DNA from: Balneolaceae bacterium
Lineage (GTDB): Bacteria > Bacteroidota > Rhodothermia > Balneolales > Balneolaceae
Reading direction: 5' to 3'
Assembly: GCA_017643365.1 (NCBI GenBank)
Contig: JAEPNO010000005.1
Location: forward strand, 124,001 to 188,000
Length of the DNA stretch: 64,000 nucleotides
Made by a program: the position numbers and the translations under genes. The notes below the pieces were generated by a model. The model was not told the origin of the DNA, searched no databases, and saw only the letters and a list, made by a program, of their open reading frames with translations. This document shows, piece by piece, positions 54,051 through 64,000 of this stretch. Position 1 is the stretch's first letter. Each line of letters starts with the position of its first letter.

Positions 54051-56084
54051 ATGCACGATAAGAAAAAGATTTTAGTTACAGCGGCACTACCCTATGCAAA
54101 CGGTCCATTGCATTTAGGTCATTTGGCCGGAGCTTATTTGACCCCGGATTTGTATTGCCGTTTTAAGCGATTAAAAGGCGATGATGTAGTATTTATTTGT
54201 GGATCGGATGAACACGGCGTTCCGATCACAATTGCTGCTGAAAAGGAAGGTGTAAACCCCCAAGATATTGTAGATCGATATCACGAAATGAACAAAAGTG
54301 CATTCGATCAGTTTGGAATCTCCTTCGATTATTATGGACGAACTTCATCGAAAGTGCATCGCGAAACATCCCAAGAGATTTTTACCACGCTCTATAATAA
54401 AGGCTTCTTCAAAAAGAAGACCGAAAAGCAATTGTATGATGCCAAAAAGGACATGTTTCTTCCCGATCGATATGTGAAAGGAACGTGCCCAAATTGTGAT
54501 TTTGAAGAAGCATACGGCGATCAATGTGAAAACTGTGGTACTTCCCTATCGCCTACCGAATTGATTAATCCGGTAAGTGCATTATCAGGTGAAAAGCCGG
54601 AAGTGAAAGAAACCGAGCACTGGTACATGCCTCTTGGCGATATCCAGCCAAAATTTGAGGAATGGCTAAACACGCGCGAAGGCTGGAAACCGAATGTGTT
54701 AGGACAAGTTAAAAGCTGGTTACAAGATGGTCTGGCTGATCGGGCTGCCACTCGTGATCTTAGCTGGGGCGTTCCGGTTCCTTTGGATGAAGCCGAAGGT
54801 AAAGTTTTGTATGTTTGGTTTGATGCACCCATTGGCTATATCTCAGCCACCAAAGAATGGGCCACCGAACAAGGTAAGCCAGAAGTTTGGAAAGATTATT
54901 GGCAAAACGAAGAATGTGAGTTGTACCATTTTATCGGCAAAGATAACATCGTCTTCCACTGTATCATGTTTCCAATTATGTTGATGGAACACGGCGATTA
55001 TGTGCTCCCGAAAAATGTACCTGCCAACGAGTTTTTGAATCTTGAAGGCAAAAAGCTCTCTACTTCTCGTGGCTGGGCTGTTTGGTTGCACGAATATTTA
55101 GAAGATTTTGAACCGGACTTGCTTCGTTACGCGCTTGGCACTACCCTTCCCGAAAGCAAAGATTCTGATTTTTCTTGGAAGGATTTTCAAGCACGGGTAA
55201 ACAACGAATTGGCAGCCGTATTGGGCAATTTTGTATTTCGTGCGCTTTCGTTTACAGGAAAATTTGCCGAGGGTAAAGTACCTGAACTGATTGATCCTTC
55301 GGAAACCGATTTAGAAGCGCTGAAAGCAATTCAAACTCAAAAAGACAAGGTTTCGGCTGCATACGACGCGTTTAAGTTTAAGGAAGCCATTCAGGAGAGC
55401 TTGAACCTGGCTCGGGTTGGTAATAAATATTTCACAGAAACTGAGCCTTGGAAGACTCGCAAAGACAATCCACAAGCGTGTAACAATACGTTGTATGTCA
55501 GCAATCAAATTTGTGCAGCGCTATCTGTGTTGATGGAGCCGGTACTTCCTGATTCGATGAAGAAATTACGTGCACAGCTAGGCATGAATAATGAGATCAG
55601 TTGGGATCAGATTTCAGATGCAATGATTCCATCAGGAACAGATGTTAATGCCGGAGAAGTGTTGTTCACAAAAGTTGAGGATGACCAAATCGAAGCTCAA
55701 ATAAGACGACTCGAAGAACGCGCAGCCGCTAACGATCCTGCCAGTAATTATCCTCCATTAAAAGATAATATCGAGTTTGGGGATTTCATGAATCTCGACT
55801 TGAGAGCAGGTGAAATTTTAGCTTCAGAACGTATTCCAAAGTCCGATAAACTACTTAAGCTTCATGTTGATATCGGCATCGAAACCAGAACCATTGTTTC
55901 AGGTATTGCCAAGCACGTTGATGAGTCGACCGTTGTTGGACAAAAAGTATGTGTGGTAGCAAACCTATCCCCCAAAAAATTGATGGGAGTAGAAAGCAAA
56001 GGAATGATTTTGATGGCCGAAGACAGTGAAGGGAATTTGAAGTTTGTCGAGACCGAGGCTGAAAATGGAAGTTCTATCTCCTAA
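54051..56084 (+). CDS. metG: Methionyl-tRNA synthetase
   Basis: The 677-residue enzyme has PYANGPLHLGH (HIGH-type, HLGH 21-24), a four-cysteine zinc knuckle (GTCPNCDFEEAYGDQCENCG), KLSTSRGWAVW as the KMSKS-type loop, the anticodon-binding region, and a C-terminal tRNA-binding OB domain (DLRAGEILASERIP to the end). The KLSTS form of the loop is normal for Bacteroidota. It overlaps or abuts the debranching-enzyme gene. Confidence 0.96.
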   Translation: MHDKKKILVTAALPYANGPLHLGHLAGAYLTPDLYCRFKRLKGDDVVFICGSDEHGVPITIAAEKEGVNPQDIVDRYHEMNKSAFDQFGISFDYYGRTSSKVHRETSQEIFTTLYNKGFFKKKTEKQLYDAKKDMFLPDRYVKGTCPNCDFEEAYGDQCENCGTSLSPTELINPVSALSGEKPEVKETEHWYMPLGDIQPKFEEWLNTREGWKPNVLGQVKSWLQDGLADRAATRDLSWGVPVPLDEAEGKVLYVWFDAPIGYISATKEWATEQGKPEVWKDYWQNEECELYHFIGKDNIVFHCIMFPIMLMEHGDYVLPKNVPANEFLNLEGKKLSTSRGWAVWLHEYLEDFEPDLLRYALGTTLPESKDSDFSWKDFQARVNNELAAVLGNFVFRALSFTGKFAEGKVPELIDPSETDLEALKAIQTQKDKVSAAYDAFKFKEAIQESLNLARVGNKYFTETEPWKTRKDNPQACNNTLYVSNQICAALSVLMEPVLPDSMKKLRAQLGMNNEISWDQISDAMIPSGTDVNAGEVLFTKVEDDQIEAQIRRLEERAAANDPASNYPPLKDNIEFGDFMNLDLRAGEILASERIPKSDKLLKLHVDIGIETRTIVSGIAKHVDESTVVGQKVCVVANLSPKKLMGVESKGMILMAEDSEGNLKFVETEAENGSSIS

Positions 56085-58113
56085 AATGGCGGCTATTAAA
56101 CTCAAAGAGAGATCAACCCGAACCATCGATTTTAACAATTACTCACTTGGCTACACCATTCTGAAAGACGGAATTGTCTTTCGATTGTATGCGCCGAAAG
56201 CCGATCAGGTGAAAATTGTACTGTTCGAGAATTTTGAGCACCTTTACGGAACCGAATTTAACATGCTTAAAGGCGAGGATGGAATCTGGAATTACTTTTG
56301 TCCTTCGTTGGAGTTAATCGATACCTGGTACGCGTACAAGTTGAATAAAACAGAAGATTCGGCTTGGTTTCAAGCAACCGATAAATATGTGGCCGATCCG
56401 TACAGCAAGCTGGTTACTTCTCGAAATCATTACCTTGGATTCGCGAAAACTAAAATAATCGAAATCCCTGAATTCGATTGGGGGAATGATGAATTTCAAG
56501 CACCCAAGGACTTACGCGACTTAGTTATTTACGAGACGCATATTAAGGATATGGTGGCGCATCCATCCGCAAAAACCTATGTTCAAGGCGTTTACAATGA
56601 TTTTTGGCAAGCTGAAGTGGGCGGAATCAAACACCTGAAAAAACTCGGTGTAAATTGCGTTGAGTTTCTTCCTCTTCAGAATTTCGCATATTTCGAACCA
56701 CCATTTGGCACCACCATTTCCTCGGGTTTAACTAATACATGGAATCATTACAGCAAGAATTATTGGGGGTACATGACCTCCTTTTTCTTTAGTCCCGAAA
56801 CTATTTATGCATCAGACGGGAATCTAAAACATGGATCAGTTGTAGGGCGTAATATCAACGCCATCATTGAATTAAAAGAACTCGTAAAACGATTACATGC
56901 CGAAGGTATCTCGGTAATTATGGATGTGGTTTACAATCATGCTTCGCAATATGATTTGAATCCTTTGAAGTACACCGCCAAAGACGAATACTTCCGGCTG
57001 GATGAGCACGGAAATTATCTAAATGACAGCTGGACAGGGAATGACATCAACACAAGTAATCCGTTTTCTCGGCAACTAATTGTTGAGTCGATAAAGTATT
57101 GGATCGAAGAGTTTCATATTGATGGGTTTCGTTTCGATTTAGCCGGTATTATTGATTGGGAAACGGTGGATCAAATCAAAGAAGAAGCGAAGAAAATCAA
57201 TCCTAATGCCATATTAATTGCCGAACCCTGGGGTGGCGAATATAAACCGGCAGGATTTTCTGATCACGGGTGGAGCAGCTGGAATGATAAGCTCAGAAAC
57301 GGTTTCAAAGGCTACGATCCTGTAAATGATAAAGGGTTAATTTTTGGCGGATGGCATCATGGGTGCAATCGATATGCGCTCGAAAATTTCATCCGTGGCA
57401 CGCTAAAAACCGGCGAGCATGGATTGTTCAGAACATCCGAGCATTCGGTAAATTACATAGAAGCGCACGATGGCTACACCCTCGGCGATTTCATTCGAAT
57501 TGCGTTAGATTCATCAAAACGTGATCAAAAATTTGAGAATAAAAATGAAGTCACCAAACTCTCAAAAAACGAATTAGCCATCGCAAAACTTGCAGCAATG
57601 GCGTTAATGGTTAGTCAAGGTGTGAGTATGATTCATGCCGGCCAAGAGTGGGCCAGATCGAAAGTAATTGAAGACTCAACCGGCCTTGATCCCAGAAATG
57701 GAATGCTCGATCATGATAGCTACAATAAGGATAATGAAACCAATTGGTTAAACTTCAATGAGATTCAGAATAATCAAGAATTGTTTGATTATTACCGTGA
57801 GTTGATACATTTGCGTTTGAAGAGTCCGGCACTGCGCAAATCTGACCCCGGAGCTATCAATTTTAAGGTTTACCTCCATCCTCTTCACATCACATTCTCA
57901 ATTGATGGAAAAAGTGCGGAAGATCCATACGATTACTTTATTTCACTGAATTGCGACCCAAATTCATCCCATAAAATTGATTTACCCGAAGGCGACTGGA
58001 ATATGGTTGCAAATGCAAGAAAATGTAACGTAAAAGGCATTCGCGTAATCAAAAATCAATTTCGACTCCCACCTAGCACAGGAGTTATACTTCGGCGGTT
58101 GCGTCTGAAGTAA
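56065..58113 (+). CDS. Pullulanase type I-like alpha-glucan debranching enzyme (GH13)
   Basis: From the ATG at 56065, which follows a GAGG site by seven bases, the protein is 682 residues. It has an N-terminal CBM48-like sandwich (LGYTILKDGIVFRLYAPKADQV), YETHIKDM, the GH13 sequence VYNHA, the nucleophile Asp in GFRFDLAG, the acid-base Glu in IAEPWGG, and the third acid in EAHDGYTL. It should hydrolyse alpha-1,6 branches in glycogen or pullulan. A TTG at 56044 and an ATG at 56086 are the other starts; the latter begins one base after metG ends. Confidence 0.9.
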   Translation: MEVLSPKMAAIKLKERSTRTIDFNNYSLGYTILKDGIVFRLYAPKADQVKIVLFENFEHLYGTEFNMLKGEDGIWNYFCPSLELIDTWYAYKLNKTEDSAWFQATDKYVADPYSKLVTSRNHYLGFAKTKIIEIPEFDWGNDEFQAPKDLRDLVIYETHIKDMVAHPSAKTYVQGVYNDFWQAEVGGIKHLKKLGVNCVEFLPLQNFAYFEPPFGTTISSGLTNTWNHYSKNYWGYMTSFFFSPETIYASDGNLKHGSVVGRNINAIIELKELVKRLHAEGISVIMDVVYNHASQYDLNPLKYTAKDEYFRLDEHGNYLNDSWTGNDINTSNPFSRQLIVESIKYWIEEFHIDGFRFDLAGIIDWETVDQIKEEAKKINPNAILIAEPWGGEYKPAGFSDHGWSSWNDKLRNGFKGYDPVNDKGLIFGGWHHGCNRYALENFIRGTLKTGEHGLFRTSEHSVNYIEAHDGYTLGDFIRIALDSSKRDQKFENKNEVTKLSKNELAIAKLAAMALMVSQGVSMIHAGQEWARSKVIEDSTGLDPRNGMLDHDSYNKDNETNWLNFNEIQNNQELFDYYRELIHLRLKSPALRKSDPGAINFKVYLHPLHITFSIDGKSAEDPYDYFISLNCDPNSSHKIDLPEGDWNMVANARKCNVKGIRVIKNQFRLPPSTGVILRRLRLK

Positions 58114-58164
58114 GCATAAAATATTTTACGTTGCTTAAAATCTAACATATTAGGAGATCATCAC

Positions 58165-59571
58165 TTGGCAATATCATCAAACACAGAACGTGGTGCCTGG
58201 AATTCTAGGCTCGGCTTTGTACTAGCAGCAGCAGGATCGGCAGTAGGCCTTGGTAACATTTGGAAATTCCCTTTTGAAGTAGAAGCAGGTGGTGGAGCCG
58301 CCTTTGTTCTGCTTTATTTGTTTTTCTGTTTTGTACTCTGCTTTCCGGTTATGGTAACAGAAATTGCTATTGGACGAAAAACCAAGAAAAATGCAATCGG
58401 CGCTTTTGATGCACTTGGATTTCCTAAATGGAATTTCATTGGTAAAATTGGGATTCTAGCCGGCATAGTTATCCTATCATTTTATAATGTTGTTGCGGGA
58501 TGGGCGTTTGGCTATTTCTTCGAAATGGTAACCGCTAACTTCGAAATTGGCGCCCAGTTTGGTGACTACACCAAAGATGTATTTAAAATCGGGCTCTACT
58601 CCATCTTCTTCATGGTGGCTACTTCATTTATCGTTTCTAAAGGAGTTAGTTCAGGTATCGAGCGTGCTGCTAAAATTTTGATGCCAACCTTAATCATTAT
58701 GATTGTAGGTATTTTGATTTATGCATTGACTCTTCCAAATGCATTTACCGGTGTGAAATTCTATCTCGTACCAGAATTTTCGGAGCTGAATTTAAGAACC
58801 ATCGGCGGTGCATTACGTCAAGCTTTCTTCTCTCTATCGTTGGGGATGGGTGCATTAATTACTTATGGAAGTTATTTATCACGCAAAGAGAATATTGTTA
58901 CTTCTGCAGCAATGATTACCATTTTTGACGTTGGTATCGCGTTTATTGCAGGATTGATGCTTTTCCCAATTGTTGCTTACAGTACCGGTGGCGATATGGC
59001 GAATATTGAAGGTGGTGCAGGACTTATTTTCGTTGCTCTTCCGGGAGTATTTGAAACCTTGGGAACCACTTTAGGCGCCGTTATGGGTGGTGCGTTCTTC
59101 TTATTGCTTTCCTTTGCAGCGCTAACTTCTACCGTTTCTTTACTAGAAGTTCCTGTTGCTTATATTGTTGATGAGCATAAAAAAACCAGAAAGAATGCAG
59201 TTATTATTTCTGCAGTAATCATTTTTGTTCTTGGGTTGCCTTCGCTTGTTGCTAATGGCTATAGTGCTTTCTTCAGTAACTTTATTACCTATGTTGGAGC
59301 CAATACTTCAACCGATTTCATGACCTTCTTTGGTCACCTAGCTGATGTGCTACTGTTACTTGGTGGTACGCTCATTGTAACCTTTGCGGCTTATATTTGG
59401 AAGAAAGAAAATCTGCATGATGAAATTGCAACCGGTTACGAAGGATATCACGATTCCATAAATAAAAAGCTTATTGATTTTGCCATCAGTTACCTATGCC
59501 CTGTTTTATTGGGTATTCTATTTGTATTGGTTGTACTTAGTAATTTCTTTGGGATTTCGATTATCAACTAA
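58165..59571 (+). CDS. Neurotransmitter:sodium symporter (NSS) family transporter
   Basis: The 468-residue protein begins with a TTG preceded by AGGAG at eight bases; there is no nearby ATG in frame. TM1 reads SRLGFVLAAAGSAVGLGNIWKFP, the NSS signature with unwound GxG region, shown here in part as GSAVGLGNIWKFP. About eleven or twelve helices follow. Members co-transport amino acids or related solutes with sodium. The substrate is not known. Confidence 0.94.
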   Translation: MAISSNTERGAWNSRLGFVLAAAGSAVGLGNIWKFPFEVEAGGGAAFVLLYLFFCFVLCFPVMVTEIAIGRKTKKNAIGAFDALGFPKWNFIGKIGILAGIVILSFYNVVAGWAFGYFFEMVTANFEIGAQFGDYTKDVFKIGLYSIFFMVATSFIVSKGVSSGIERAAKILMPTLIIMIVGILIYALTLPNAFTGVKFYLVPEFSELNLRTIGGALRQAFFSLSLGMGALITYGSYLSRKENIVTSAAMITIFDVGIAFIAGLMLFPIVAYSTGGDMANIEGGAGLIFVALPGVFETLGTTLGAVMGGAFFLLLSFAALTSTVSLLEVPVAYIVDEHKKTRKNAVIISAVIIFVLGLPSLVANGYSAFFSNFITYVGANTSTDFMTFFGHLADVLLLLGGTLIVTFAAYIWKKENLHDEIATGYEGYHDSINKKLIDFAISYLCPVLLGILFVLVVLSNFFGISIIN

Positions 59572-59605
59572 TATCCAATTTAGTACGGGTAGCTAAACTT
59601 TCTCC

Positions 59606-59636
59606 TTGTTAAACACTGAGGCTACCCCTATTTTTG
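59606..59636 (+). promoter_or_regulatory. Putative promoter of the efp-accBC-gcvH-guaA run
   Basis: TTG at 59606-59608, 20 bases, then TATTTTTG at 59629-59636, an exact TAnnTTTG match. It is 27 bases before the efp start. The same stretch contains GGGTAGC/GCTACCC (59587-59627), which followed by a T-run could alternatively act as a weak terminator for the symporter gene. Confidence 0.5.
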
Positions 59637-59663
59637 CGCAACTAAAAACGGAGTTACAATTTA

Positions 59664-60233
59664 ATGTCAAAAGTCTCTACATCAGATTTCAGGAACGGTT
59701 TAGTTCTGAATATGGATGGCGAATTATATTCGATCACAGAATTTCAACATGTTAAGCCCGGAAAGGGTCCTGCCTTTGTGCGTACCAAATTAAAAGGTAT
59801 TGTAAACGGCAAGAATATTGATAAAACATGGCGATCAGGCGAAAAAGCCGAAGCCATCCGTGTTGAAAACAGAGAATACCAATACCTGTACAACGATGGT
59901 TCAATGTTCTACTTTATGAACAACGACACCTACGAACAAATTCCAATTGCTCCTAATCAGGTTGAACGACAGGATTTTTTAATAGAAGGACAAACCTGTA
60001 AAGTGTTATTTAATGCTGATGACGAGCAGGTTCTTTATGCAGAGCCACCAGATCATCTAGTATTAACTGTTTCGCAAACTGATCCAGGTGTTAAGGGCGA
60101 TACCGCTCAAGGCGGTTCAAAACCGGCAACACTCGATTCGGGTGCAATCGTAAACGTTCCGCTTTTTATACAAGAAGGGGAAAAAATCCGCGTTGATACC
60201 CGAACCGGATCTTATCTTGAACGAGCTAAATAA
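59664..60233 (+). CDS. efp: Elongation factor P
   Basis: The 189-residue three-domain protein has the loop HVKPGKGPAFVRTKL with Lys34 at the tip, the residue that is modified in other bacteria. EF-P lets ribosomes pass polyproline stretches, which fits the proline-rich TonB proteins of this genome. A GGAG site lies upstream. accB follows after six bases. Confidence 0.97.
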   Translation: MSKVSTSDFRNGLVLNMDGELYSITEFQHVKPGKGPAFVRTKLKGIVNGKNIDKTWRSGEKAEAIRVENREYQYLYNDGSMFYFMNNDTYEQIPIAPNQVERQDFLIEGQTCKVLFNADDEQVLYAEPPDHLVLTVSQTDPGVKGDTAQGGSKPATLDSGAIVNVPLFIQEGEKIRVDTRTGSYLERAK

Positions 60234-60239
60234 TTTCTC

Positions 60240-60716
60240 ATGGATTTAAAATTAATAAAGAATATTCTAACCATGATCTCCGACTCCGATGTGGACGAAG
60301 TTTCCATCGAAGAAGGTGATTTTAAAATCAAAGTTAAGAAGACAGGTACGGTTGAGCAGATAACCTACACTCAACCTGCCCATGCGCCGCAAGCACCGGT
60401 TGCACAACCTGCCGCACCTCAAACTCCCGCTGCACCTTCTGCCCCGGCTGAAGCTGAGAAAAGTGCTGCACCTTCAGGAGAAACAGTAAAATCTCCAATT
60501 GTTGGAACTTACTATCAAGCTTCTTCACCAGATTCAGATCCGTTCATAAAAGTGGGTGATAAGATTCAGCAAGGTCAAACGCTTTGTATTATCGAAGCCA
60601 TGAAGATCATGAACGAAATTGAAGCTGAGTTCGCAGGAACTGTGAAAGATATTCTTGTTACCGATGGTACTCCTGTTGAGTTCGATCAGCCTTTATTTAT
60701 CATCGAAAAAAGCTAA
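60240..60716 (+). CDS. accB: Biotin carboxyl carrier protein of acetyl-CoA carboxylase
   Basis: The 158-residue protein has a short N-terminal helical domain, an Ala/Pro-rich linker (about 45-80), and a C-terminal biotinyl domain with [10 protein letters not shown], where Lys122 carries biotin. It works with AccC in the first step of fatty-acid synthesis. It is nine bases ahead of accC. Confidence 0.96.
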   Translation: MDLKLIKNILTMISDSDVDEVSIEEGDFKIKVKKTGTVEQITYTQPAHAPQAPVAQPAAPQTPAAPSAPAEAEKSAAPSGETVKSPIVGTYYQASSPDSDPFIKVGDKIQQGQTLCIIEAMKIMNEIEAEFAGTVKDILVTDGTPVEFDQPLFIIEKS

Positions 60717-60725
60717 TTCAACTGC

Positions 60726-62081
60726 ATGTTTAACAAAATTCTGATTGCAAACCGAGGCGAAATCGCACTTCGAATCATTCGAACATGCAAAGAACTTGGC
60801 ATCAAAACGGTGGCTGTTTATTCCACTGCCGATGCAGAAAGTTTGCATGTTAAGTTTGCTGATGAAGCTGTTTGCATTGGTCCCCCTGCCAGTAAAGATA
60901 GTTACCTGAAAATCCAGAGTATTCTAGCCGCTGCAGAAATTACAAATGCAGAAGCCATCCATCCCGGATATGGTTTTTTGGCTGAAAATGCTGAGTTTTC
61001 ACGTATTTGTAGCGAGCACGATATTAAATTCATAGGCCCATCGCCTGAAGCCATCAATAAAATGGGTGATAAAGCGGTTGCTAAAGCAACTATGATTGCC
61101 AACAAAGTTCCGGTTGTACCCGGTAGTGATGGAATTGTAGAAAGCTTTGAAGACGCTAAAAAAGTATGCAAGGAAATCGGATATCCTGTTATTATCAAAG
61201 CATCTGCCGGTGGTGGTGGACGCGGAATGCGAGTTGTTGAACGCGAAGAGGAATTAAAAAAGAATTATGAAATGTGCTGCAACGAAGCAGCCAGTGCCTT
61301 CAACAATCCTGAAGTGTATATCGAGCGATTTGTAAAGAATCCGCACCACGTTGAGATTCAGGTGTTAGCAGATCAACACGGCAACGCTATTCATTTAGGC
61401 GAACGTGATTGTTCGTCGCAACGACGACATCAAAAGATTCTGGAAGAAGCTCCTTCTCCGTTAATGACCCCTGAACTTCGTGATGAAATGGGACTTGCTA
61501 CCGTTAATGCAGCCAAATCGGTAAATTACGAGGGCGCAGGTACGGTTGAGTTTTTGGTGGATGATGACCTGAACTTCTATTTCATGGAAATGAATACTCG
61601 AATTCAGGTAGAGCATCCTGTAACCGAAGAAGTGACAGGACATGACTTAATCGAGCAACAAATTCGCGTTGCTGCCGGCGAAAAAATTGATGAGTTATCA
61701 GTAGAAATTGAAGGTCATTCGATTGAATGCCGAATTAACGCCGAAGATCCGGAGCATGGGTTCCGCCCATCTGCTGGTGTAATTACCGTATTTCATCCTC
61801 CCGGTGGACATGGTGTACGTTTAGACACGCATGCTTACTCTGGGTATCGCATCCCTCCTTTTTACGATTCAATGATCGCTAAGCTCATTTGTACAGCTCC
61901 AACACGCAAGCAAGCAATTGCTAAAATGAAGCGTGCTTTGGAAGAGTTTATTATCGAAGGGATCAAAACGACCATTCCGTATCATATTCAATTGCTTGAC
62001 GATCCTAATTTCCAAGCCGGATCGATTAGCACCAAATACCTAGAAACTTCATTCAAATTTAAACCTAAGGACAAAGAATGA
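60726..62081 (+). CDS. accC: Biotin carboxylase of acetyl-CoA carboxylase
   Basis: The 451-residue ATP-grasp enzyme has [24 protein letters not shown] at its start ([10 protein letters not shown]), [47 protein letters not shown] and [14 protein letters not shown]. It carboxylates biotin on AccB. The stop overlaps the gcvH start by four bases. Confidence 0.97.
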   Translation: MFNKILIANRGEIALRIIRTCKELGIKTVAVYSTADAESLHVKFADEAVCIGPPASKDSYLKIQSILAAAEITNAEAIHPGYGFLAENAEFSRICSEHDIKFIGPSPEAINKMGDKAVAKATMIANKVPVVPGSDGIVESFEDAKKVCKEIGYPVIIKASAGGGGRGMRVVEREEELKKNYEMCCNEAASAFNNPEVYIERFVKNPHHVEIQVLADQHGNAIHLGERDCSSQRRHQKILEEAPSPLMTPELRDEMGLATVNAAKSVNYEGAGTVEFLVDDDLNFYFMEMNTRIQVEHPVTEEVTGHDLIEQQIRVAAGEKIDELSVEIEGHSIECRINAEDPEHGFRPSAGVITVFHPPGGHGVRLDTHAYSGYRIPPFYDSMIAKLICTAPTRKQAIAKMKRALEEFIIEGIKTTIPYHIQLLDDPNFQAGSISTKYLETSFKFKPKDKE

Positions 62082-62458
62082 GCACTCCTTCTGATTTAAA
62101 GTACACCCCCGAACACGAATGGGTTCGTGATAACGGCGATGGAACTGTAACAATTGGCATTACCGATTTCGCCCAAGGTGAGCTTGGTGATATCGTTTTT
62201 GTTGAACTGGAAGATCCCGGTACAGATTACTCGAAAGACGATACTTTTGGTACTGTGGAAGCCGTGAAAACGGTGTCAGATCTTTATGCTCCTATCGATG
62301 GAGAAGTAATCGAATTGAATGAAGAATTAGAAGACAATCCTGAGCTCGTAAACGACGATCCTTACGGTGCTGGCTGGATGATTAAGATGAAAGTTGCCGA
62401 TGCCGGCCAACTCGATTCTTTGTTATCAGCCGACGAATATCAGGACATCACCTCTTAA
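62078..62458 (+). CDS. gcvH: Glycine cleavage system H protein
   Basis: The 126-residue lipoyl carrier has YTPEHEWVR near residue 9, [12 protein letters not shown], and the lipoylated Lys64 in [11 protein letters not shown]. It shuttles the aminomethyl group in glycine cleavage. The other gcv genes are not adjacent. Its start overlaps accC, suggesting coupled translation with the fatty-acid genes. Confidence 0.95.
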   Translation: MSTPSDLKYTPEHEWVRDNGDGTVTIGITDFAQGELGDIVFVELEDPGTDYSKDDTFGTVEAVKTVSDLYAPIDGEVIELNEELEDNPELVNDDPYGAGWMIKMKVADAGQLDSLLSADEYQDITS

Positions 62459-62470
62459 GTTATCTTTTAA

Positions 62471-64000
62471 ATGAGCAGACATAACGAGTGGATTTTAATT
62501 TTAGATTATGGTTCACAGTTCACGCAGTTAATTGCACGGCGATTACGTGAGTTCAACATCTATTGCGAAATCCATCCGTTTAATGTCGATTTAGAGGATG
62601 TGCTAACACCAAAGCCTAGCGGTGTTATTCTTTCGGGCGGTCCAATGAGTGTTAATGACGATGGCGCTCCGCATCTTCAAACCGAAATATTCGATTGGGA
62701 TGTGCCCATTTTAGGCGTTTGTTACGGCTTACAACTCCTCTCTCACACGGCCATTCCAGGTAGTGTTACCAAAGCTGACAAACGTGAATACGGTCGTGCA
62801 CATTTAATTATCGATAATTCCAGCGATCTACTTAAAGACATCGAAGATGGCTCGGTAGTTTGGATGAGTCACGGTGACCATATCCACAATTTGCCAACTG
62901 ATTTTGAGATTATTGGCCACACCGCTAATGCCGAAGTTGCTGCAGTTAGGCATCTTAATAAACAAATTTATGGGGTTCAATTTCATCCCGAGGTTGCCCA
63001 TACCGATTGCGGAAAGCAACTTTTAAAAAACTTCGCTTACAATATTTGTGGATTATCCGGCGATTGGACGGCCGCTTCATTTATCGATGAGCAAATTGCA
63101 TCCATCCGTGAAAAAGTAGGTTCCGATAAAGTGCTTTGTGCGCTATCAGGTGGAGTTGACTCAACTGTAGTTGCCACCTTAATCCATAAGGCCATTGGCG
63201 ATCAGTTGGAATGTGTGTTTGTAGATAATGGATTACTACGTAAAAATGAGTTCGAGGATGTTCTTCATCTTTATACACGCGATTTACATCTTCCGGTTCG
63301 TGGTGTTGATGCCACTGATTTATTTATGGAGCGCTTAGAAGGTGTTTCTGATCCCGAGAAAAAACGCAAAATTATCGGCGTTAGTTTTATTGATGTATTT
63401 GAGCAAGAAATCGGCACCGATTTTGATTTTAAATACCTCGCCCAAGGCACGCTCTATCCGGATGTAATCGAAAGTGTATCGTTTAAAGGACCATCAGCAA
63501 CGATAAAATCCCATCACAATGTGGGTGGCTTGCCCGATAAAATGAAATTGGATCTCATCGAACCGGTACGAGAGTTGTTTAAAGATGAGGTGCGCGAGGT
63601 TGGACGAGAATTAGGAATCCCGGAGCATTTTATATCCCGACACCCATTCCCGGGTCCCGGTTTAGGAATTCGTGTGATCGGAGAGCTCAGTAAAGAAAGG
63701 CTGGATCTTTTACGCGAAGCCGATAAAATCTTTATCGACGAGCTGAAAGCGAATCATCTTTATAACGAAACCTGGCAAGCCTTAGTGGTTCTGTTACCTG
63801 TGCAAAGCGTAGGTGTTATGGGCGATGAACGCACTTATGAGTTCACCGTAGCTTTACGGGCGGTAACCAGTGTAGATGGCATGACAGCCGATTGGGCGCA
63901 TCTCCCCTATGATTTTCTAGCTCATGTTTCTAACCGGATAATTAACGAAATTAAGGGCATTAACCGAGTAGTGTACGACATCAGTTCGAAACCACCGGCC
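62471..64000 (+). CDS. guaA: GMP synthase (glutamine-hydrolysing), 3'-truncated by window edge
   Basis: The frame opens with ATG at 62471, 12 bases after gcvH, and runs without a stop to the last base (510 codons). The glutaminase half has [18 protein letters not shown] (nucleophile Cys) and GVQFHPEV. The synthetase half has the PP-loop [33 protein letters not shown] and the C-terminal [12 protein letters not shown]. In E. coli that last motif is followed by TIEWE, so only about five residues lie outside the window. It aminates XMP to GMP. Confidence 0.96.
   Translation, partial: MSRHNEWILILDYGSQFTQLIARRLREFNIYCEIHPFNVDLEDVLTPKPSGVILSGGPMSVNDDGAPHLQTEIFDWDVPILGVCYGLQLLSHTAIPGSVTKADKREYGRAHLIIDNSSDLLKDIEDGSVVWMSHGDHIHNLPTDFEIIGHTANAEVAAVRHLNKQIYGVQFHPEVAHTDCGKQLLKNFAYNICGLSGDWTAASFIDEQIASIREKVGSDKVLCALSGGVDSTVVATLIHKAIGDQLECVFVDNGLLRKNEFEDVLHLYTRDLHLPVRGVDATDLFMERLEGVSDPEKKRKIIGVSFIDVFEQEIGTDFDFKYLAQGTLYPDVIESVSFKGPSATIKSHHNVGGLPDKMKLDLIEPVRELFKDEVREVGRELGIPEHFISRHPFPGPGLGIRVIGELSKERLDLLREADKIFIDELKANHLYNETWQALVVLLPVQSVGVMGDERTYEFTVALRAVTSVDGMTADWAHLPYDFLAHVSNRIINEIKGINRVVYDISSKPPA

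Noticed and set aside
56044-56064. TTG start seven codons upstream for the debranching enzyme
   Set aside because: It has no ribosome-binding site and lies inside metG; the ATG at 56065 has a GAGG site at good spacing.
54051-56084. KLSTS in place of KMSKS in methionyl-tRNA synthetase
   Set aside because: This form is usual for Bacteroidota MetG and does not indicate a defect.
59587-59635. GGGTAGC/GCTACCC hairpin plus T-run as a terminator
   Set aside because: The stem has only seven pairs and a 27-base loop, and the T-run is better explained as part of an exact TAnnTTTG promoter element. Kept only as an alternative.

Overview
The window reads as a chromosomal segment of a bacterium in the Fibrobacterota-Chlorobiota-Bacteroidota group, most likely a marine Balneolales/Rhodothermales-type organism. 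The support is a set of Bacteroidota-flavoured families (DUF2480, DUF5686 with a carboxypeptidase-regulatory-like domain, proline-rich TonB proteins, Nfu with an N-terminal Nfu domain), promoters that look like TTG-N19-21-TAnnTTTG, and sodium-coupled transporters (NSS, CNT, AbgT). The lineage is inferred from family content only. DNA is moderately AT-rich, coding density is high, many genes are separated by a few bases or share ATGA overlaps, and no rRNA, tRNA, CRISPR array, integrase or transposase was seen.

Layout. 1-4.3 kb: the end of an ATP-grasp ligase, tadA, apt, a lipoprotein plus a coiled-coil membrane protein, and a histidine phosphatase. 4.3-13.7 kb (minus strand): a compact run of tdk, a CNT nucleoside transporter, three consecutive parvulin/SurA-like proteins, MoxR and a membrane von Willebrand-type protein. 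13.8-19.1 kb: a UvrD-type helicase, der, a membrane protein, a peroxiredoxin and a stand-alone receiver. 19.1-24.3 kb (minus): two tandem tonB paralogues, then an operon of retropepsin-like protease, RimK-like ligase, aspartoacylase-like deacylase, DUF952-like protein and a diacylglycerol-kinase-like protein whose start must be non-canonical. 24.3-32.4 kb: D-threonine-aldolase-like enzyme, DUF5686 outer-membrane protein, LD-carboxypeptidase, nadD, bamD, prenyl synthase, type 2 IPP isomerase. 32.4-40.4 kb (minus): the SUF iron-sulfur operon (sufB-C-D-S, nfu, sufA-like, DUF2480), then a small membrane gene with an in-frame stop, an SDR gene, and two decaying tandem copies of the SDR 3' end. Several dispersed palindromic repeats sit inside the operon. 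40.5-48.6 kb (minus): greA, a Nudix hydrolase, a barrel protein, then ackA, a lipoprotein with a caspase-like fold lacking its catalytic pair, an EamA transporter, pta and manA. 48.7-53.1 kb: a frameshifted MFS gene, a TrmH-type methyltransferase, an MscS channel, an AbgT transporter. 53.2-53.9 kb: a VapBC/FitAB-type toxin-antitoxin pair with a clear double-palindrome operator. 54-64 kb (plus): metG, a pullulanase-type debranching enzyme, an NSS symporter, and the run efp-accB-accC-gcvH-guaA, with guaA cut by the window end a few codons before its expected stop.

Functional themes: envelope biogenesis (PPIase trio, BamD, TonB, DUF5686), nucleotide salvage (apt, tdk, CNT), acetate overflow metabolism (ackA/pta), Fe-S assembly, isoprenoid supply, fatty-acid initiation (accBC), and a probable protein or peptide glutamylation/trimming cassette (RimK, retropepsin-like protease, deacylase). 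The least explained items are the pseudocaspase lipoprotein wedged between ackA and pta, the PPIase-MoxR-VWA array, the RimK cassette with added DUF952 and lipid-kinase genes, the tandem SDR-tail repeats, and two coding regions that look recently broken.
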